Source: Henningerozyma blattae CBS 6284
Lineage: Eukaryota; Ascomycota; Saccharomycetes; Saccharomycetales; Saccharomycetaceae
DNA: 64,000 bases
NCBI RefSeq assembly: GCF_000315915.1
Contig: NC_020190.1
Span: 496,001-560,000 of the forward strand
Reading direction: 5' to 3'
This document shows, one piece after another, positions 1 to 9,887 of the stretch (within the stretch, counting starts at the first letter, position 1; each line of letters opens with the position of its first letter). The notes under the pieces were generated by a model, which saw only the letters and a list, made by a program, of their open reading frames with translations, was not told where the DNA came from and searched no databases. The translations under genes and the position numbers were made by a program.

Positions 1-89
1 ACAAACACATTACATTTGATTTCAGATCAATTTACTTTAAAATTATTATACATAGTTAATCAGTCATAGTCTATATAAAATCATTTAAA

Positions 90-1304
90 CTAGGTTAAAA
101 CATCTGGGTAATAGTAGAAGGAAAGAGCAATCAAGAAATACATGGCCAATGCTAAGACACCTTCTAACCAATTCGATTCACCATCTAGAATCAAATAATT
201 AGATAAAAAGACTGAAACAAACAATGAAGTAGTTTCAAAAGTAGAAAAGTTCAAAGTCATTGGAACATCAATATACCAACCGTACAAGACCATAAATGGA
301 GTAACGAATAAAGCAATTTGTAGAGATGAACCAACAGCAACACCAATAGCTAAGTCCATTTTATCTTTCATAGCAACAATAACGGATGTAACATGTTCAG
401 CTGCATTACCAACAATTGGAATAATAATCAAACCAATGAAGGTCTTGGACAACCCTGTAGATTCAACAACCATATCAATTGAGCTGACCAAGTAGTCTGC
501 GCAAATAGAAACCAAGACAGTTGAAAGTAAAAGGAAAATTAAAGATGATTTAACTGTCAAGGATTCTGGTGGGCCGTCATTTAATTCTTCAAATGTTTCT
601 TCAATTTCCTCTTGTTGTTGTTCGAAGATTTCTTGATGAGTCTTTAATTGGAAAATCAAGAAAAATATATAAATAAGTAATAATATGATAGATGTACCTC
701 TTGATAATGATAAAATCTTGGAATCAATTAATTCATCATCATGACCTTGTGGTAAAGTAGCTTTAAAGGCAGCTGGGATCAATAATGATGCACATGCAAT
801 AGCTAATAGAGATGACATTGTTTGAGCAGCAGTTTGATTAAATTGTTGTTGGACACGGTTGTAACCTCCAAATAAGAAACAGAAACCTAAAACCAATAAT
901 AAATTAGAAAATAAACTACCTAACATGGATGCTTGAACAATTCTAACTTGACCAGAACGTAAAGCAATCAATGAAACAATTAATTCGACAGCATTACCAA
1001 AGGTAGCATTTAAAAGACCACCAATAGTATTACCAACTTTTGAAGATAATTCTTCAGTAGCAAAGGCTAAGATTGAAGCTAATGGGATAATAGCTAAGAA
1101 ATTTAAGATGAAAGTCCAAGTGAATGAGATTTCATTATAACCCCAAAATATACCTAATGGTACAAATAATAATAGGTAATTGACAGGAGATGATTTAAGA
1201 ACGACAAATGTGTCTCTCTTTACCTTACTAAAGATTGATACTTGAGATCTTCTTTCGCTTGGTGATAAGTTTGTTGATCTTAAAAGTGGCTGCGTATCCG
1301 ACAT
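90..1304 (-). CDS. VCX1: Vacuolar Ca2+/H+ exchanger, Vcx1 homologue
   Basis: The product is a 404-residue CAX-family antiporter. In the family it moves cytosolic Ca2+ into the vacuole in exchange for protons. The sequence shows about 11 hydrophobic segments and both alpha-repeat signatures: GNAVE at residues 103-107 and GNAAEH at 299-304, whose glutamates are the cation-binding acids of the family. A Glu-rich loop (about 226-245) separates the two halves, as in fungal Vcx1. Length is close to S. cerevisiae Vcx1 (411). The ATG at 1304 gives MSDTQPLL, in register with the yeast N-terminus. It is the first gene of a block collinear with S. cerevisiae YDL128W onward. Confidence 0.96.
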   Translation of the reverse strand: MSDTQPLLRSTNLSPSERRSQVSIFSKVKRDTFVVLKSSPVNYLLLFVPLGIFWGYNEISFTWTFILNFLAIIPLASILAFATEELSSKVGNTIGGLLNATFGNAVELIVSLIALRSGQVRIVQASMLGSLFSNLLLVLGFCFLFGGYNRVQQQFNQTAAQTMSSLLAIACASLLIPAAFKATLPQGHDDELIDSKILSLSRGTSIILLLIYIFFLIFQLKTHQEIFEQQQEEIEETFEELNDGPPESLTVKSSLIFLLLSTVLVSICADYLVSSIDMVVESTGLSKTFIGLIIIPIVGNAAEHVTSVIVAMKDKMDLAIGVAVGSSLQIALFVTPFMVLYGWYIDVPMTLNFSTFETTSLFVSVFLSNYLILDGESNWLEGVLALAMYFLIALSFYYYPDVLT

Positions 1305-1721
1305 TTTTGCTTACCTTTACTTTTTATTTTGTTTTCTTTTTATCTATCACTAAATAGTTAATGTAGTTAACGCACAATAAACTATAACTATTTAATTTTT
1401 ATGTACGTTGAACACATAAGCATTACATAGTATATGAAACTAACTTGCTATCTCCAACCTTTTATATGAGGTAAAGTCTAGAAATAAATAATATTGAGTG
1501 TCCCAGGAACCAGGAAATAAGCCGCACCATAAATTGACCAATCAGTCAAAATTATATTAGCAAAATAAAACAGGAAAAGTGTAACAGATCAGGCTTCGAA
1601 TTTTCATTCAAAAAGGCACTGCAAACTATTCTTACGCTATCAAAGAATGGAGAATACACGAAATAGTAGAACGAAAGACCCTTCTTGATACTTTCCTCTC
1701 ATCGAATTCTGAAGATTGATA

Positions 1722-1753
<32 letters not shown>

Positions 1754-1913
1754 AAAAAAAGACATGCTCTGGAAATTGTCGGATTTGTTAATATCACGAA
1801 CGCGAAGAGAGTATTCTCAAAATAGGAAAAAAATAGCCAAAATAATACTTTTTTTGTACAAATGTCGTCATATATAATCACATAGGCTCATGGTATGACA
1901 GTGATCTTTTATC
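1305..1913. other. Intergenic, upstream of VCX1, with a poly(A) tract
   Basis: This 609-bp gap separates two minus-strand genes, so it should hold the VCX1 promoter and the 3' end of the next gene. A 60-codon ORF on the minus strand is mostly poly-Phe from the A tract and looks spurious. In S. cerevisiae YDL129W and RPP1B follow VCX1; neither is present here. Confidence 0.6.
1723..1752 (+). repeat. Poly(A) homopolymer, 30 bp
   Basis: An unbroken run of 30 A is followed by one C and seven more A. It lies 419 bp upstream of the VCX1 start codon. Such dA:dT tracts commonly exclude nucleosomes in yeast promoters. The exact length is the kind of feature assemblies get wrong. Confidence 0.9.
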
Positions 1914-3893
1914 CTAAGAGGAATTTGACACTATTATCCTTGTAGAATACCAGCCAAATCCAAAAACTATCAATGCCCAAAGAAAATTAGAAAAGATTAC
2001 AAAAGAGTCATTAACAGATATTCTTTCCCAATAATTATATATAGTTTTAATTGTCCGAATTAAAAATGGGTCGTCGTGAGTGGTAACGTAATTATTGTAA
2101 TAATCATTATTATTCATATAATAATTATTGAACTCTAAATTAGTGTTAAAATTAGGATAATTTTCCATAGTGAGGTGAGGGTCTGTTAGAGATGAAGTAT
2201 ATAAAGAGCTTAAGGATCTATCTTTCAAAGAATTTGACAACATTAAAGAGTCTTGTTCATTATTATTCATCATCATTATTGTATTGTCATTATTTTGTGG
2301 AGTACTATCTTCTTGAAAATCACTCTTGTTCCATAATACAACTTGTTTGTTATAATGAATGAAAGTATTAACCATACAATTAATGAAAATGAATGGTAGT
2401 ACTAACATTATAATGAAATAAAATAATTTCTGTGAACCAAAATAAATCATAATCTTAGAGAATTTTAACTTTTCAGAATCTAATAAATTTGGTGTAAAGA
2501 TGAAATAAATTGACATTATTAGGGCCTCACCGATTATTAATAAGAAATTGGTAGATAAACAAAGTAAAAATATCAGAATGCCTTTAAAAAATTGTTTTTT
2601 CGTTTTAATTTTTGGAAATCTAATAAATGGGTATAATAAACGATTAATAGCAAAGAGAGATTGAAAATTTAATGAAAAAGCATTATTTTCAAATTCACCA
2701 TTTAAATAACTATTGTTGGGATCCTTACTGAATGAATCAGTTGAACCATTTAAATTTTTCAATGATTTATAATTCAGATTTGGGTTTGGTAATATAGCGT
2801 TATTATAATAAAAATAATTAGAAGTTGGCCCATTATCTGGGACTCTTTGTAAAGATAGAGAGTTATCAACTGAACTAACAATCGCAATTTGTTTCTCAAA
2901 AGAGGAACCATTGTTTGGAAAATTCGATTTATTATTACCACTAGTATTTACCATATTATTACTATTGTTGTTGTTATTGTTATTGCTGTTGTGATTATTT
3001 GTCTTTGTGCCAGCTGATGATGGAGGTGAATTTAAATTTGAAGTTAAAGTTGAATTTTTATAAATATTATTTGAAATTGAAGAAGAAGATAATCTTAGTT
3101 TAGTGCAATTTGATAAAGAGATTTTTTTCCTTAGAGGAGACTGTGAAACAGGTAAATGGTGAGATCTATCATTAAGAGATGAAGTCGATGAAGATAGCAA
3201 AGGTGAATATTCATCAGAAAACGTATTTACATTATCCAAATTCTCACTTGTAGGAATATTATCGACTTCTTTAAAAAAATGGATTGATGTAACAAACAAA
3301 ATCAATAATTCTGAAATAGACCATGCAATAGCATATAAAACAGATAGTCTTGGTAACAGATTCCAACTATTCAATGGGATTGTGTGGAATTTTCTTCTAT
3401 TAACATCATTTATTTGTGGGAAAGATATGATGCATAAAATTAAGAATTGAAACAAATCTGTGAAAACGAAATTGATTATAAAATTAACGAAAATTCTTGG
3501 AAATAAATGTGTATTACTAGTAGAGTTATTGTTACTAGTAGGGTTATTGTTATTGAATTTCTTTCTAAAACTTAGTCGAGAGTTACAATACTTAAGAAAA
3601 ATCAATGAAAAAAATTGAAATATAAGTGGTGATATAAAACTTAATAATAATATTCTAAAATAGTCTTGAGAGTCTGGTATGAAAAATTTCCGATTTTCAT
3701 CTTCGAGAATGTTCAAAGATTCATTCCCATCTTTCCCATCTTTTATATAAATAGATGGGAATAATTTCAGAGCAGTTAATGTGATTGAAATAATGAATAA
3801 AAGGAGTACAACCGAACTAACTATTATAGTTTTAATTGAATTTGTAGCAAAAAGTGGAACAAAATAGCTTGATAAATAATAAACTCTTGTCAT
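1914..3893 (-). CDS. Multi-pass membrane protein, YDL180W-like
   Basis: This 659-residue protein has hydrophobic segments near residues 22-44, 78-103, 132-158, 180-203, 430-470, 480-510 and 638-655. Between them is a long Ser/Asn-rich hydrophilic middle (about 210-410) containing an Asn run. I call it YDL180W-like from position and orientation: in S. cerevisiae the uncharacterised vacuolar membrane protein YDL180W (547 residues) is next to INH1 on the same strand, as here. The extra length is accounted for by the Asn-rich middle. I recognise no catalytic motif and give no function. Confidence 0.6.
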   Translation of the reverse strand: MTRVYYLSSYFVPLFATNSIKTIIVSSVVLLLFIISITLTALKLFPSIYIKDGKDGNESLNILEDENRKFFIPDSQDYFRILLLSFISPLIFQFFSLIFLKYCNSRLSFRKKFNNNNPTSNNNSTSNTHLFPRIFVNFIINFVFTDLFQFLILCIISFPQINDVNRRKFHTIPLNSWNLLPRLSVLYAIAWSISELLILFVTSIHFFKEVDNIPTSENLDNVNTFSDEYSPLLSSSTSSLNDRSHHLPVSQSPLRKKISLSNCTKLRLSSSSISNNIYKNSTLTSNLNSPPSSAGTKTNNHNSNNNNNNNSNNMVNTSGNNKSNFPNNGSSFEKQIAIVSSVDNSLSLQRVPDNGPTSNYFYYNNAILPNPNLNYKSLKNLNGSTDSFSKDPNNSYLNGEFENNAFSLNFQSLFAINRLLYPFIRFPKIKTKKQFFKGILIFLLCLSTNFLLIIGEALIMSIYFIFTPNLLDSEKLKFSKIMIYFGSQKLFYFIIMLVLPFIFINCMVNTFIHYNKQVVLWNKSDFQEDSTPQNNDNTIMMMNNNEQDSLMLSNSLKDRSLSSLYTSSLTDPHLTMENYPNFNTNLEFNNYYMNNNDYYNNYVTTHDDPFLIRTIKTIYNYWERISVNDSFVIFSNFLWALIVFGFGWYSTRIIVSNSS

Positions 3894-4548
3894 ATTGGTT
3901 TGAAAATTAATGTATGATATGGTGAGAAATGAGGCATGGATCTATTGGCATATCAGAATGAATGAATAGCACGTTTTGTCTTAATATTTATTGACTAGCA
4001 ATAATGCAATTAATATATCAAATCCTCTCCTTGGCATTATAATAAACTGTCTTAGGAAAATCGTAAAACTCTTGAAATATGATGACCTAAAAAAGATGAC
4101 TTTTTCTTTTTTAATCACAGAGTCAACCCTGTAACCCTCAGAAGGAACGAATCAACCCTAACATATTTTTACCCTAAAAATGAGATATATATTTATTGGC
4201 CAATATTAATAGTAATACAACGATAGTTCTAGTTAAAAACAAAGTGTAATAATATTTAAAAGAATAGATAGTAAGAATATTTATATATATATAAATAATA
4301 ACCTGGATATAAATATATATAAATATATATATCTATAGCTTTATGTAAGTTATCGTTATAATAGTAAAATATATTAGAATATATAAAAAAAACGAAAGGG
4401 ATAAAAAAAAAGGTTAGAAAATAGACGTCAACGCCTAAAAAAGAGATAGAGGTAAAAGATTGTAGAATATTGAGACATATGTTTGTCAGGCATTTAAAAT
4501 AGAAGAAAAATATATATAGTAATGACAATGAAATTAAATTGACCAACC
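3894..4548. other. Intergenic with AT-dinucleotide tracts
   Basis: A 655-bp gap upstream of the YDL180W-like gene and downstream of INH1. Bases about 4275-4335 are nearly pure AT/ATA repeats. A 96-codon minus-strand ORF (4256-4546) encodes only Tyr/Ile/Leu-rich low-complexity sequence from these tracts. Several CCCT-containing words lie at 4125-4175, one of them AACCCTAA (4153-4160), which resembles a Tbf1-type element. Nothing else is seen. Confidence 0.5.
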
Positions 4549-4857
4549 TTATTTCTTCATATCTTCTAACTTGTTTTCTAAGTTATCCAATTTCTTTTGT
4601 TGCTTCTTCAACTCATCTCTTAGATGAGCCAGTAGCTCTCTCTCATGTTGTTTGATGAAGTAATCTTCATTAGCCTTTTCTCTCTTGGTGAAAGAGTCTT
4701 CCATGGCGGAGTTACGTGGGGTACCAGTAGAACCTTCTGAATAGTTTCTTGAAAAAGATAAAGTAGAATAAGCTGGTCTTAGGGTAGATGGAGAGGTTCT
4801 ACGAGAAGTTTGTCTAACTTCTTGTAAGAATAATTTCGAGACTTGACGAGATGACAT
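4549..4857 (-). CDS. INH1: Mitochondrial F1F0-ATPase inhibitor, Inh1/Stf1 family
   Basis: The 102-residue protein has an Arg/Ser/Thr-rich, acid-poor N-terminus typical of a mitochondrial presequence. It is followed by the family block [11 protein letters not shown] and a long charged helix with the inhibitory [15 protein letters not shown] region, then a heptad-like Leu/Asn coiled coil to the C-terminus. In yeast, Inh1 binds F1-ATPase when the membrane potential collapses and blocks ATP hydrolysis. The GSTGTPR segment resembles Inh1 more than its paralogue Stf1. Only one copy is visible in this window. The ATG at 4857 is the only sensible start. Confidence 0.93.
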   Translation of the reverse strand: MSSRQVSKLFLQEVRQTSRRTSPSTLRPAYSTLSFSRNYSEGSTGTPRNSAMEDSFTKREKANEDYFIKQHERELLAHLRDELKKQQKKLDNLENKLEDMKK

Positions 4858-5374
4858 GACTGGTGTGTTCGAATTTTATTTTTCAAATAAAGGGTTTTTG
4901 TGAAAGTGAATATTTATTATGTGTTATAGATCTTATTGCGAGCTGTTAGCTTATCAGACAATGCAGTATATTAAAGCTTAATATATGTCGTTGATACAGT
5001 TGATGTTATAACGACCTTAGTGGTTCCAGTGACAAAATAAGTACTGTGAAATACGTGTATGGGTTCCTGGACTGTACAAGATCCAGTTCAATAATTGGAG
5101 CGATATCTGCTATATTCAGCGGGAAGTACCCGAAAACAAACCCGGGGCACTCCGAGGTTTCCCGTGCACGGGGCCGTGTGGAATGAGCGACAGTGTCAGT
5201 AAATTCGGTAAAAATGAAGGTTAAATGGTATTATCTAATATTATAATTATTATGTATTATGTATTATATATTACGGGGTTTATATTATAATGTGGGGGCA
5301 GGGGCTCTATCATATTCGGTATTTATACATAATATTACCAGTCTTGCTATTATTATACATAGTACACTCTCCTA
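4858..5374. other. INH1 upstream region with a GC-rich island
   Basis: A 517-bp gap holding the INH1 promoter. Bases about 5090-5200 are clearly GC-richer than their surroundings and contain a perfect 12-bp palindrome, CCCGTGCACGGG (5161-5172). An AT-tract followed by GTGGGG (5292-5297) resembles a Mig1 glucose-repression site, and CAGGGGC (5299-5305) contains a stress-response AGGGG core. Both would suit a respiration-linked gene, but this is motif reading only. Confidence 0.4.
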
Positions 5375-7363
5375 TTATCGATGAGTGCTGCTTATTAGGG
5401 GTATATACTGTTGACCTTCATCTTCATTTGAATGGCTGCCTAGATTACTACTGACTTTGACGACAATACGTAAGATACTAATCGAGAAGGATAACATCCA
5501 CATTACTAGTGTAATCAGTTCGAATGATGCTAATGCCTTTTGCTTTCTGCATGTCGACGGCATTTTACCAATTTCCTCATCGTGGCCTTTACATACCCAT
5601 CGGTTATCTGTCATTGTTTCGAAAGTTAGCGATAGTGTCGCACTAAAGAATATAATAAATAAAAGATCCAATAGGATTAATCTTAGTTTCATTAGAGGGT
5701 TTCTTAATCCCAGCGGCTTGCTTGAAAATTCATCTCTTGCAATTAATATTAAATAAACGACTGAAACCGTAGATACAATGATAGACAATATAGTACTTGC
5801 ACGTTGGTGGATTGGTCTATCAGAATTATGTACATTAGCGTAAATTCTTGTAGATAAGCCAAGACATACAATGACAAATATCCAGGTCATAATACGTACT
5901 GCCAAAGGAGTATATTGACTATCAATTAAAAGTTTGATAAGTTTGGGTTTCCAAATCTTTATTTTCTTATTCTTTAACTTATCCCATTTTTCACGATCTT
6001 TATTTATTTCTTCTAACCATTTAGTCTTTGATTTAACTCCACCATCATGCCCTCTACTTCTTCCTAACCCCCAACCTGATCTTCCAGTCATATTACTGTT
6101 ACTTGTACTTGTTCTGCTAATACTTGCCCCATCTGCTTCAAGATCTAAATCGCCACTCATTGTTGTTAATCGGCTTATCATACTTTGTCTTCTTTCAAGG
6201 TTTATATCTGCTGCATTTGGTGCGTTATTATTATTATAATTATAATCAATCACATTCGCCACGTAGTTATTCCAATCTTTACGATCTTTAGCAGTTTTAA
6301 ACGTCAATTCATTTTTACTACCACCTAACATAATAACATTATCAAATAATTGATTCAATCTTTTTGCACCACCCCATTCATCTGACAAATCTTTTAATTT
6401 AAAATTATGTTGGTATTGATAAAAGGATTGTTGTTTTTCTAAATCAATTGAATCTATATCACCATTTTCATATGCAAGCAAATTTACACTATTTCTTCTC
6501 TTTTCATTAGAATAAGTCATATTAGAACCAATATTTTCAATATATTTCCCCCATTGAACTTCAGGTATATGTAAAAATGGATCTTTAAATTTATCTGTAT
6601 TGCATTCTTTATTTTTTAATTGATTTCTTGTTATATTTCTATCAACGTATTTCTCATTAATTTGTTTTGTTTGAATAAATTCTTTGGTTAACGCAAATGG
6701 TGGAACTGTTGTTGGATATATTGTATAATTGTTGATTTTCTCATGGTGTTGAATATTACCAGTCATATTAATATAGTTTGGTTTTTTATTATTATTATTG
6801 ATATTGATAGCATTCGTTGAATATTTATTATGGAATGGATCTGATAATCTGCGAATGTGAGAGATTGAATGAGAATTGACAGGCGCAAGTAAATCTAACT
6901 CATTAGTGTTGGCATTGCCTGAAGCAACATAGGCAATTGGAGTGGTATCAGCCTCATCATTATCGCCATCGGCATCACCATCGCCCTCCACCTCATCATC
7001 AGATAAAATATTGGTATGATTGTTATTAATAGCATTGTTATCATTGGTATTATTGTCGTTATGATTGCCACCTGCAACGTTGTCTTGGTCGTGGATAGAC
7101 GTTAGTGTAGTTCTTACATTTGACATTGCGTTACGATTTGTATTTGCGAATGTATCCATATTCCTTATATCATCCTCATCTGTATCATCACCTGCACTTT
7201 CAATTTCAATATCTGTTTCTGTTTCGCTAGCAGAAGCATTATGGTACGTCGGAGATCTAAAGGTTGCATTTCTATTTGTATTTGTTGGAGCTGTATTAGT
7301 ATTATTATTGGGTCTATCTGGTCGAGGTTGTTTACTGTTTGAACCTTTTACTTCGAAATTCAT
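5375..7363 (-). CDS. SRF1: Srf1 homologue, regulator of phospholipase D
   Basis: The 662-residue protein has a long, low-complexity Asn/Asp-rich cytosolic N-terminus (about 1-450). A basic stretch around KKIKIWKPKLIKLL then leads into four closely spaced hydrophobic helices in the last 190 residues. In S. cerevisiae Srf1 (YDL133W, 437 residues) is a membrane protein that regulates the phospholipase D Spo14. The call rests on the C-terminal membrane-domain architecture and on position and orientation between INH1 and RPL41. The N-terminus is expanded by Asn runs and acidic repeats. The ATG at 7363 opens the ORF (MNFEVKGSN). Confidence 0.75.
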   Translation of the reverse strand: MNFEVKGSNSKQPRPDRPNNNTNTAPTNTNRNATFRSPTYHNASASETETDIEIESAGDDTDEDDIRNMDTFANTNRNAMSNVRTTLTSIHDQDNVAGGNHNDNNTNDNNAINNNHTNILSDDEVEGDGDADGDNDEADTTPIAYVASGNANTNELDLLAPVNSHSISHIRRLSDPFHNKYSTNAININNNNKKPNYINMTGNIQHHEKINNYTIYPTTVPPFALTKEFIQTKQINEKYVDRNITRNQLKNKECNTDKFKDPFLHIPEVQWGKYIENIGSNMTYSNEKRRNSVNLLAYENGDIDSIDLEKQQSFYQYQHNFKLKDLSDEWGGAKRLNQLFDNVIMLGGSKNELTFKTAKDRKDWNNYVANVIDYNYNNNNAPNAADINLERRQSMISRLTTMSGDLDLEADGASISRTSTSNSNMTGRSGWGLGRSRGHDGGVKSKTKWLEEINKDREKWDKLKNKKIKIWKPKLIKLLIDSQYTPLAVRIMTWIFVIVCLGLSTRIYANVHNSDRPIHQRASTILSIIVSTVSVVYLILIARDEFSSKPLGLRNPLMKLRLILLDLLFIIFFSATLSLTFETMTDNRWVCKGHDEEIGKMPSTCRKQKALASFELITLVMWMLSFSISILRIVVKVSSNLGSHSNEDEGQQYIPLISSTHR

Positions 7364-7972
7364 TCATGTATTTATGTATTCTTTCAATTTGGTGGTCGGT
7401 TGTTGTTGTGGTAGTCGAAGTTGTATTAGGATTATATGCTGTTTTGTATTTCCCTTACTTTTTAGTGATGTTTATCTGAATTAAATAAATATTACAATTG
7501 TATATTCTATTTTATTTCAATTATATTTTTATAAATTTCGATATTAAAGTATATTATATTTGGCTTGTAGGAAAATCCAATTGATTCATATACTTGGCTA
7601 TTGGTGGTATTGATTAAGTAATTTTTGATATAAGTGGTAAGTATCCGTGGAATTATATCAATTATTATAAATTGTGGCTGAATATTGAAGAGAGTATTAA
7701 TTTTACGTTATTTATTTACCTAAAAATAAAAAAAAATTAAAATAATAAAATATATCTACGCTAAACATCCAATTGTTGTTGTCTTTTTATTCCAAACGCC
7801 TTTCAATTGTTGTTTACATTTTTCCTATTTTTTTGTTTCTGTCTTAACTTTGAATTAATTTTCTCGTCAAAATTTATTTCAGTAAACTAATTAATTGACC
7901 AATCAAAATTTCATCACTAATGTTCTTTGTTTATGTGGTAATTAACATTCTTGAATCATCTTACCCTCGAAT

Positions 7973-7983
7973 CACCCGGACAT
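7973..7983 (+). promoter_or_regulatory. Rap1-like site, upstream of RPL41
   Basis: CACCCGGACAT resembles the Rap1 consensus (ACACCCRYACAY) with one mismatch at the central pyrimidine. It sits 370 bp from the RPL41 start and about 70 bp from a second Rap1-like site, the paired arrangement typical of yeast ribosomal-protein promoters. Confidence 0.45.
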
Positions 7984-8002
7984 TTTTATGTCTCGGCAAC
8001 TG

Positions 8003-8008
8003 CACGTG
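8003..8008. promoter_or_regulatory. CACGTG E-box between the two Rap1-like sites
   Basis: A palindromic CACGTG hexamer, the core of Cbf1 and related bHLH sites. It lies between the two Rap1-like motifs upstream of RPL41. Which gene it serves cannot be told from sequence. Confidence 0.4.
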
Positions 8009-8053
8009 ATTGTCAAATTTTGATATTTCCTTTTCCAATTTTTTGCTGTCTGT

Positions 8054-8066
8054 CCATCCGTGCATC
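8054..8066 (+). promoter_or_regulatory. Rap1-like site, upstream of RPL41
   Basis: CCATCCGTGCATC closely fits the ribosomal-protein-gene variant of the Rap1 site (ACATCCGTACATT-like). It is 275 bp from the RPL41 ATG, within the usual distance for such promoters. Confidence 0.6.
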
Positions 8067-8340
8067 AGTGAAAAACTGAATTTTGAACAAAAAAATAAAT
8101 TTAAATTTCCGTTTTAACAAAACACAATACTATTGCTCTACCCAACGAATCTGGTAAGTTGGAACTTGAGAATTTCCAATTAGTATCGCATCGTAATGAG
8201 TGGAAATTTATTATAAAAATATAAGGGAAAGCTGTTTGAATTAGTATTTAATCTTTGTACTCTCTTCTTATCTTGTTATTTTAGTTTGCACTCCAGTTTT
8301 CTTTTTGACAGAAGAGACCAACTATTCAACATTTATTACC

Positions 8341-8418
8341 ATGCGTGCTAAGTGGAGAAAGAAGAGAGTCAGAAGACTTAAGAGAAAGAGACGGAAGGTT
8401 AGAGCTAGATCCAAATAA
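8341..8418 (+). CDS. RPL41: Ribosomal protein eL41, 25 residues
   Basis: A 25-codon ORF encodes an almost entirely Arg/Lys peptide beginning MRAKWRKKR and ending KVRARSK. It matches the 25-residue yeast Rpl41 at all but one position as I recall it (Val instead of Thr at residue 10). It is a 60S subunit protein. It lies between the SRF1 and YDL186W-like genes, as expected from RPL41A (YDL184C) and RPL41B (YDL133C-A). No intron is needed to read it. It is too short for ordinary ORF finders. Confidence 0.97.
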   Translation: MRAKWRKKRVRRLKRKRRKVRARSK

Positions 8419-8732
8419 GCCAATCAAATGCAATAATTGAATTTATTTAATTTTTTTCTAAAAATCATATTTTATTTATACTTTGCATTTGTTTGGTGGA
8501 TTTAGTTTAATGTCCATCGACAACCTAACGAACTAAAACAAAAACAAAAACTAAAACAAAAAACCCCTATTGGTTTGAAATCCTTTGAGTTTTGTTAAAT
8601 CCATAAGGTTTTATTTATACATATTACAAATTATTATTTTTTTTGTTTAATTTATATTTATAGCTTTATATATGTTCTAATAAAATAAAAAGAGATTTTT
8701 TATCAATTCAAGAATGTTTTGCTTAATATTTT
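8419..8732. other. Convergent 3' region of RPL41 and the YDL186W-like gene
   Basis: A 314-bp AT-rich region with A/T runs and TATATA-like words, as expected for two facing 3' ends and their polyadenylation signals. I see no gene. Confidence 0.6.
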
Positions 8733-9887
8733 TTAAGGGTTTGGATCAATATTTGGTGGGTTTTGGGCGGCATGCTCATTTAAATTTGTTTCATTTGTAA
8801 AACAACAAAGAGTAGTTAACCAATTGAAATAGGAAGAAAAGGGTTTGTTATTGTTTTGTGTACCATTTATATGATTTATCGAATTATTATTATTATTATT
8901 ATTATTATATATTACATCATTTGGGTTCAAGACTTGAACACCTCTCTGAGGGATCGTGTTTGGCATGATAATTCCTGTGTTGCCATCCCTCATATTTTCA
9001 CTCATCCTAACATATTCAATGGGAATACTACGATGATAATACGACCTATAGTAATCCTCAATATTGACGTTCGAAGGATTATCGACATTTAAATCCATTG
9101 TATCATTTACTACTTCCATTTCATTGGGCATTACATTTGAATCATGATGATGTGCACTCCTACATGGCTGAGCTATATAAATATCATTATCTTCTTGTCT
9201 TATCTCTGTACCATTTTTATTTTCAATCTCATTGACGACCAACCCATCAGTAATGGGTTTATTATTGTTTTTAGAATCATCTTCAATCACACAATTGTGA
9301 AGAACGTTATGGGTATTACTTAGGGTGGAATAGAAATCCTCATCATCAATAGTGATTTCTTGTAATTCAATGGGTTCATTACTATTATTTGCCTGATTAT
9401 TGGAATTTTGTTTAAAATTTTTAAATCGTTTTGGATTGCTTGGGAAATTTAATTCCAAAGTATATACACTGCTCTCTTCACTCTGCGATTGAGGATCATA
9501 CATCATTGATAATCCACCTGGCTCTTCATTACGCAATGAAAAAAATTGTATATTTTCTTTATTCTTTTCTCTCTCTTTCTCTTTTTCCTTCTCTTGTTGC
9601 TTTTGTCTTTCTCTTTCTTTCTCTCGTTCTTGTAATATTAAGGAAGTATCAATTTGATACGGATGCTTCCCTTCAATAGCTAATTTAGAACCATAAAAAC
9701 TATTATTGTTCTGATGTGTCCCCCATCGTAACATATCCCCCTCCATTTTTTGAATAAACCTAGCATTCTTATTTTTAGGTTTGAATCTCCCACCTCGATT
9801 TTCTCTCAAATGACTAGGTAATGATACTGTTCTTTTCTTCTCATTCTTGTGCTTGATAATTTCACGTAATGATGGAATCTCTGCCAT
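8733..9887 (-). CDS. Protein of unknown function, YDL186W-like by position
   Basis: The 384-residue hydrophilic protein has a basic N-terminus (MAEIPSLREIIKHKNEKKRTV). It has a charged Glu/Lys/Arg helix with a long run of alternating REKE-type repeats at about residues 86-115, an acidic Asn-rich middle, and an Asn run (encoded near 8883-8908). A short Cys-containing segment with aromatic residues near the C-terminus reads FNWLTTLCCFTN. I recognise no domain. In S. cerevisiae the uncharacterised YDL186W (277 residues) lies in this position and orientation between RPL41A and PPH22, so I treat it as a likely orthologue without a function. Confidence 0.55.
   Translation of the reverse strand: MAEIPSLREIIKHKNEKKRTVSLPSHLRENRGGRFKPKNKNARFIQKMEGDMLRWGTHQNNNSFYGSKLAIEGKHPYQIDTSLILQEREKERERQKQQEKEKEKEREKNKENIQFFSLRNEEPGGLSMMYDPQSQSEESSVYTLELNFPSNPKRFKNFKQNSNNQANNSNEPIELQEITIDDEDFYSTLSNTHNVLHNCVIEDDSKNNNKPITDGLVVNEIENKNGTEIRQEDNDIYIAQPCRSAHHHDSNVMPNEMEVVNDTMDLNVDNPSNVNIEDYYRSYYHRSIPIEYVRMSENMRDGNTGIIMPNTIPQRGVQVLNPNDVIYNNNNNNNNSINHINGTQNNNKPFSSYFNWLTTLCCFTNETNLNEHAAQNPPNIDPNP
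8883..8908. repeat. ATT trinucleotide repeat inside the YDL186W-like gene
   Basis: About eight and a half ATT units, read on the minus strand as AAT codons, give the Asn run near the C-terminus. One of many Asn microsatellites in this window. Confidence 0.85.

Larger units (their letters stand above)
7364..8340. other. Divergent promoter region between SRF1 and RPL41
   Basis: A 977-bp region shared by two genes pointing apart. The half near RPL41 has Rap1-like elements and a CACGTG. T-rich tracts lie between these and the RPL41 start, the usual layout of a yeast ribosomal-protein promoter. The SRF1-proximal half is AT-rich without a motif I recognise. Confidence 0.55.

Noticed and set aside
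4256..4546. 96-codon minus-strand ORF
   Set aside because: It is built from AT-dinucleotide tracts, giving Tyr/Ile/Phe low complexity with no domain.
8151..8340. 5' UTR intron upstream of RPL41 (GTAAGT near 8154)
   Set aside because: No TACTAAC-like branch site lies between the donor and the RPL41 ATG, and the gene reads correctly without splicing.
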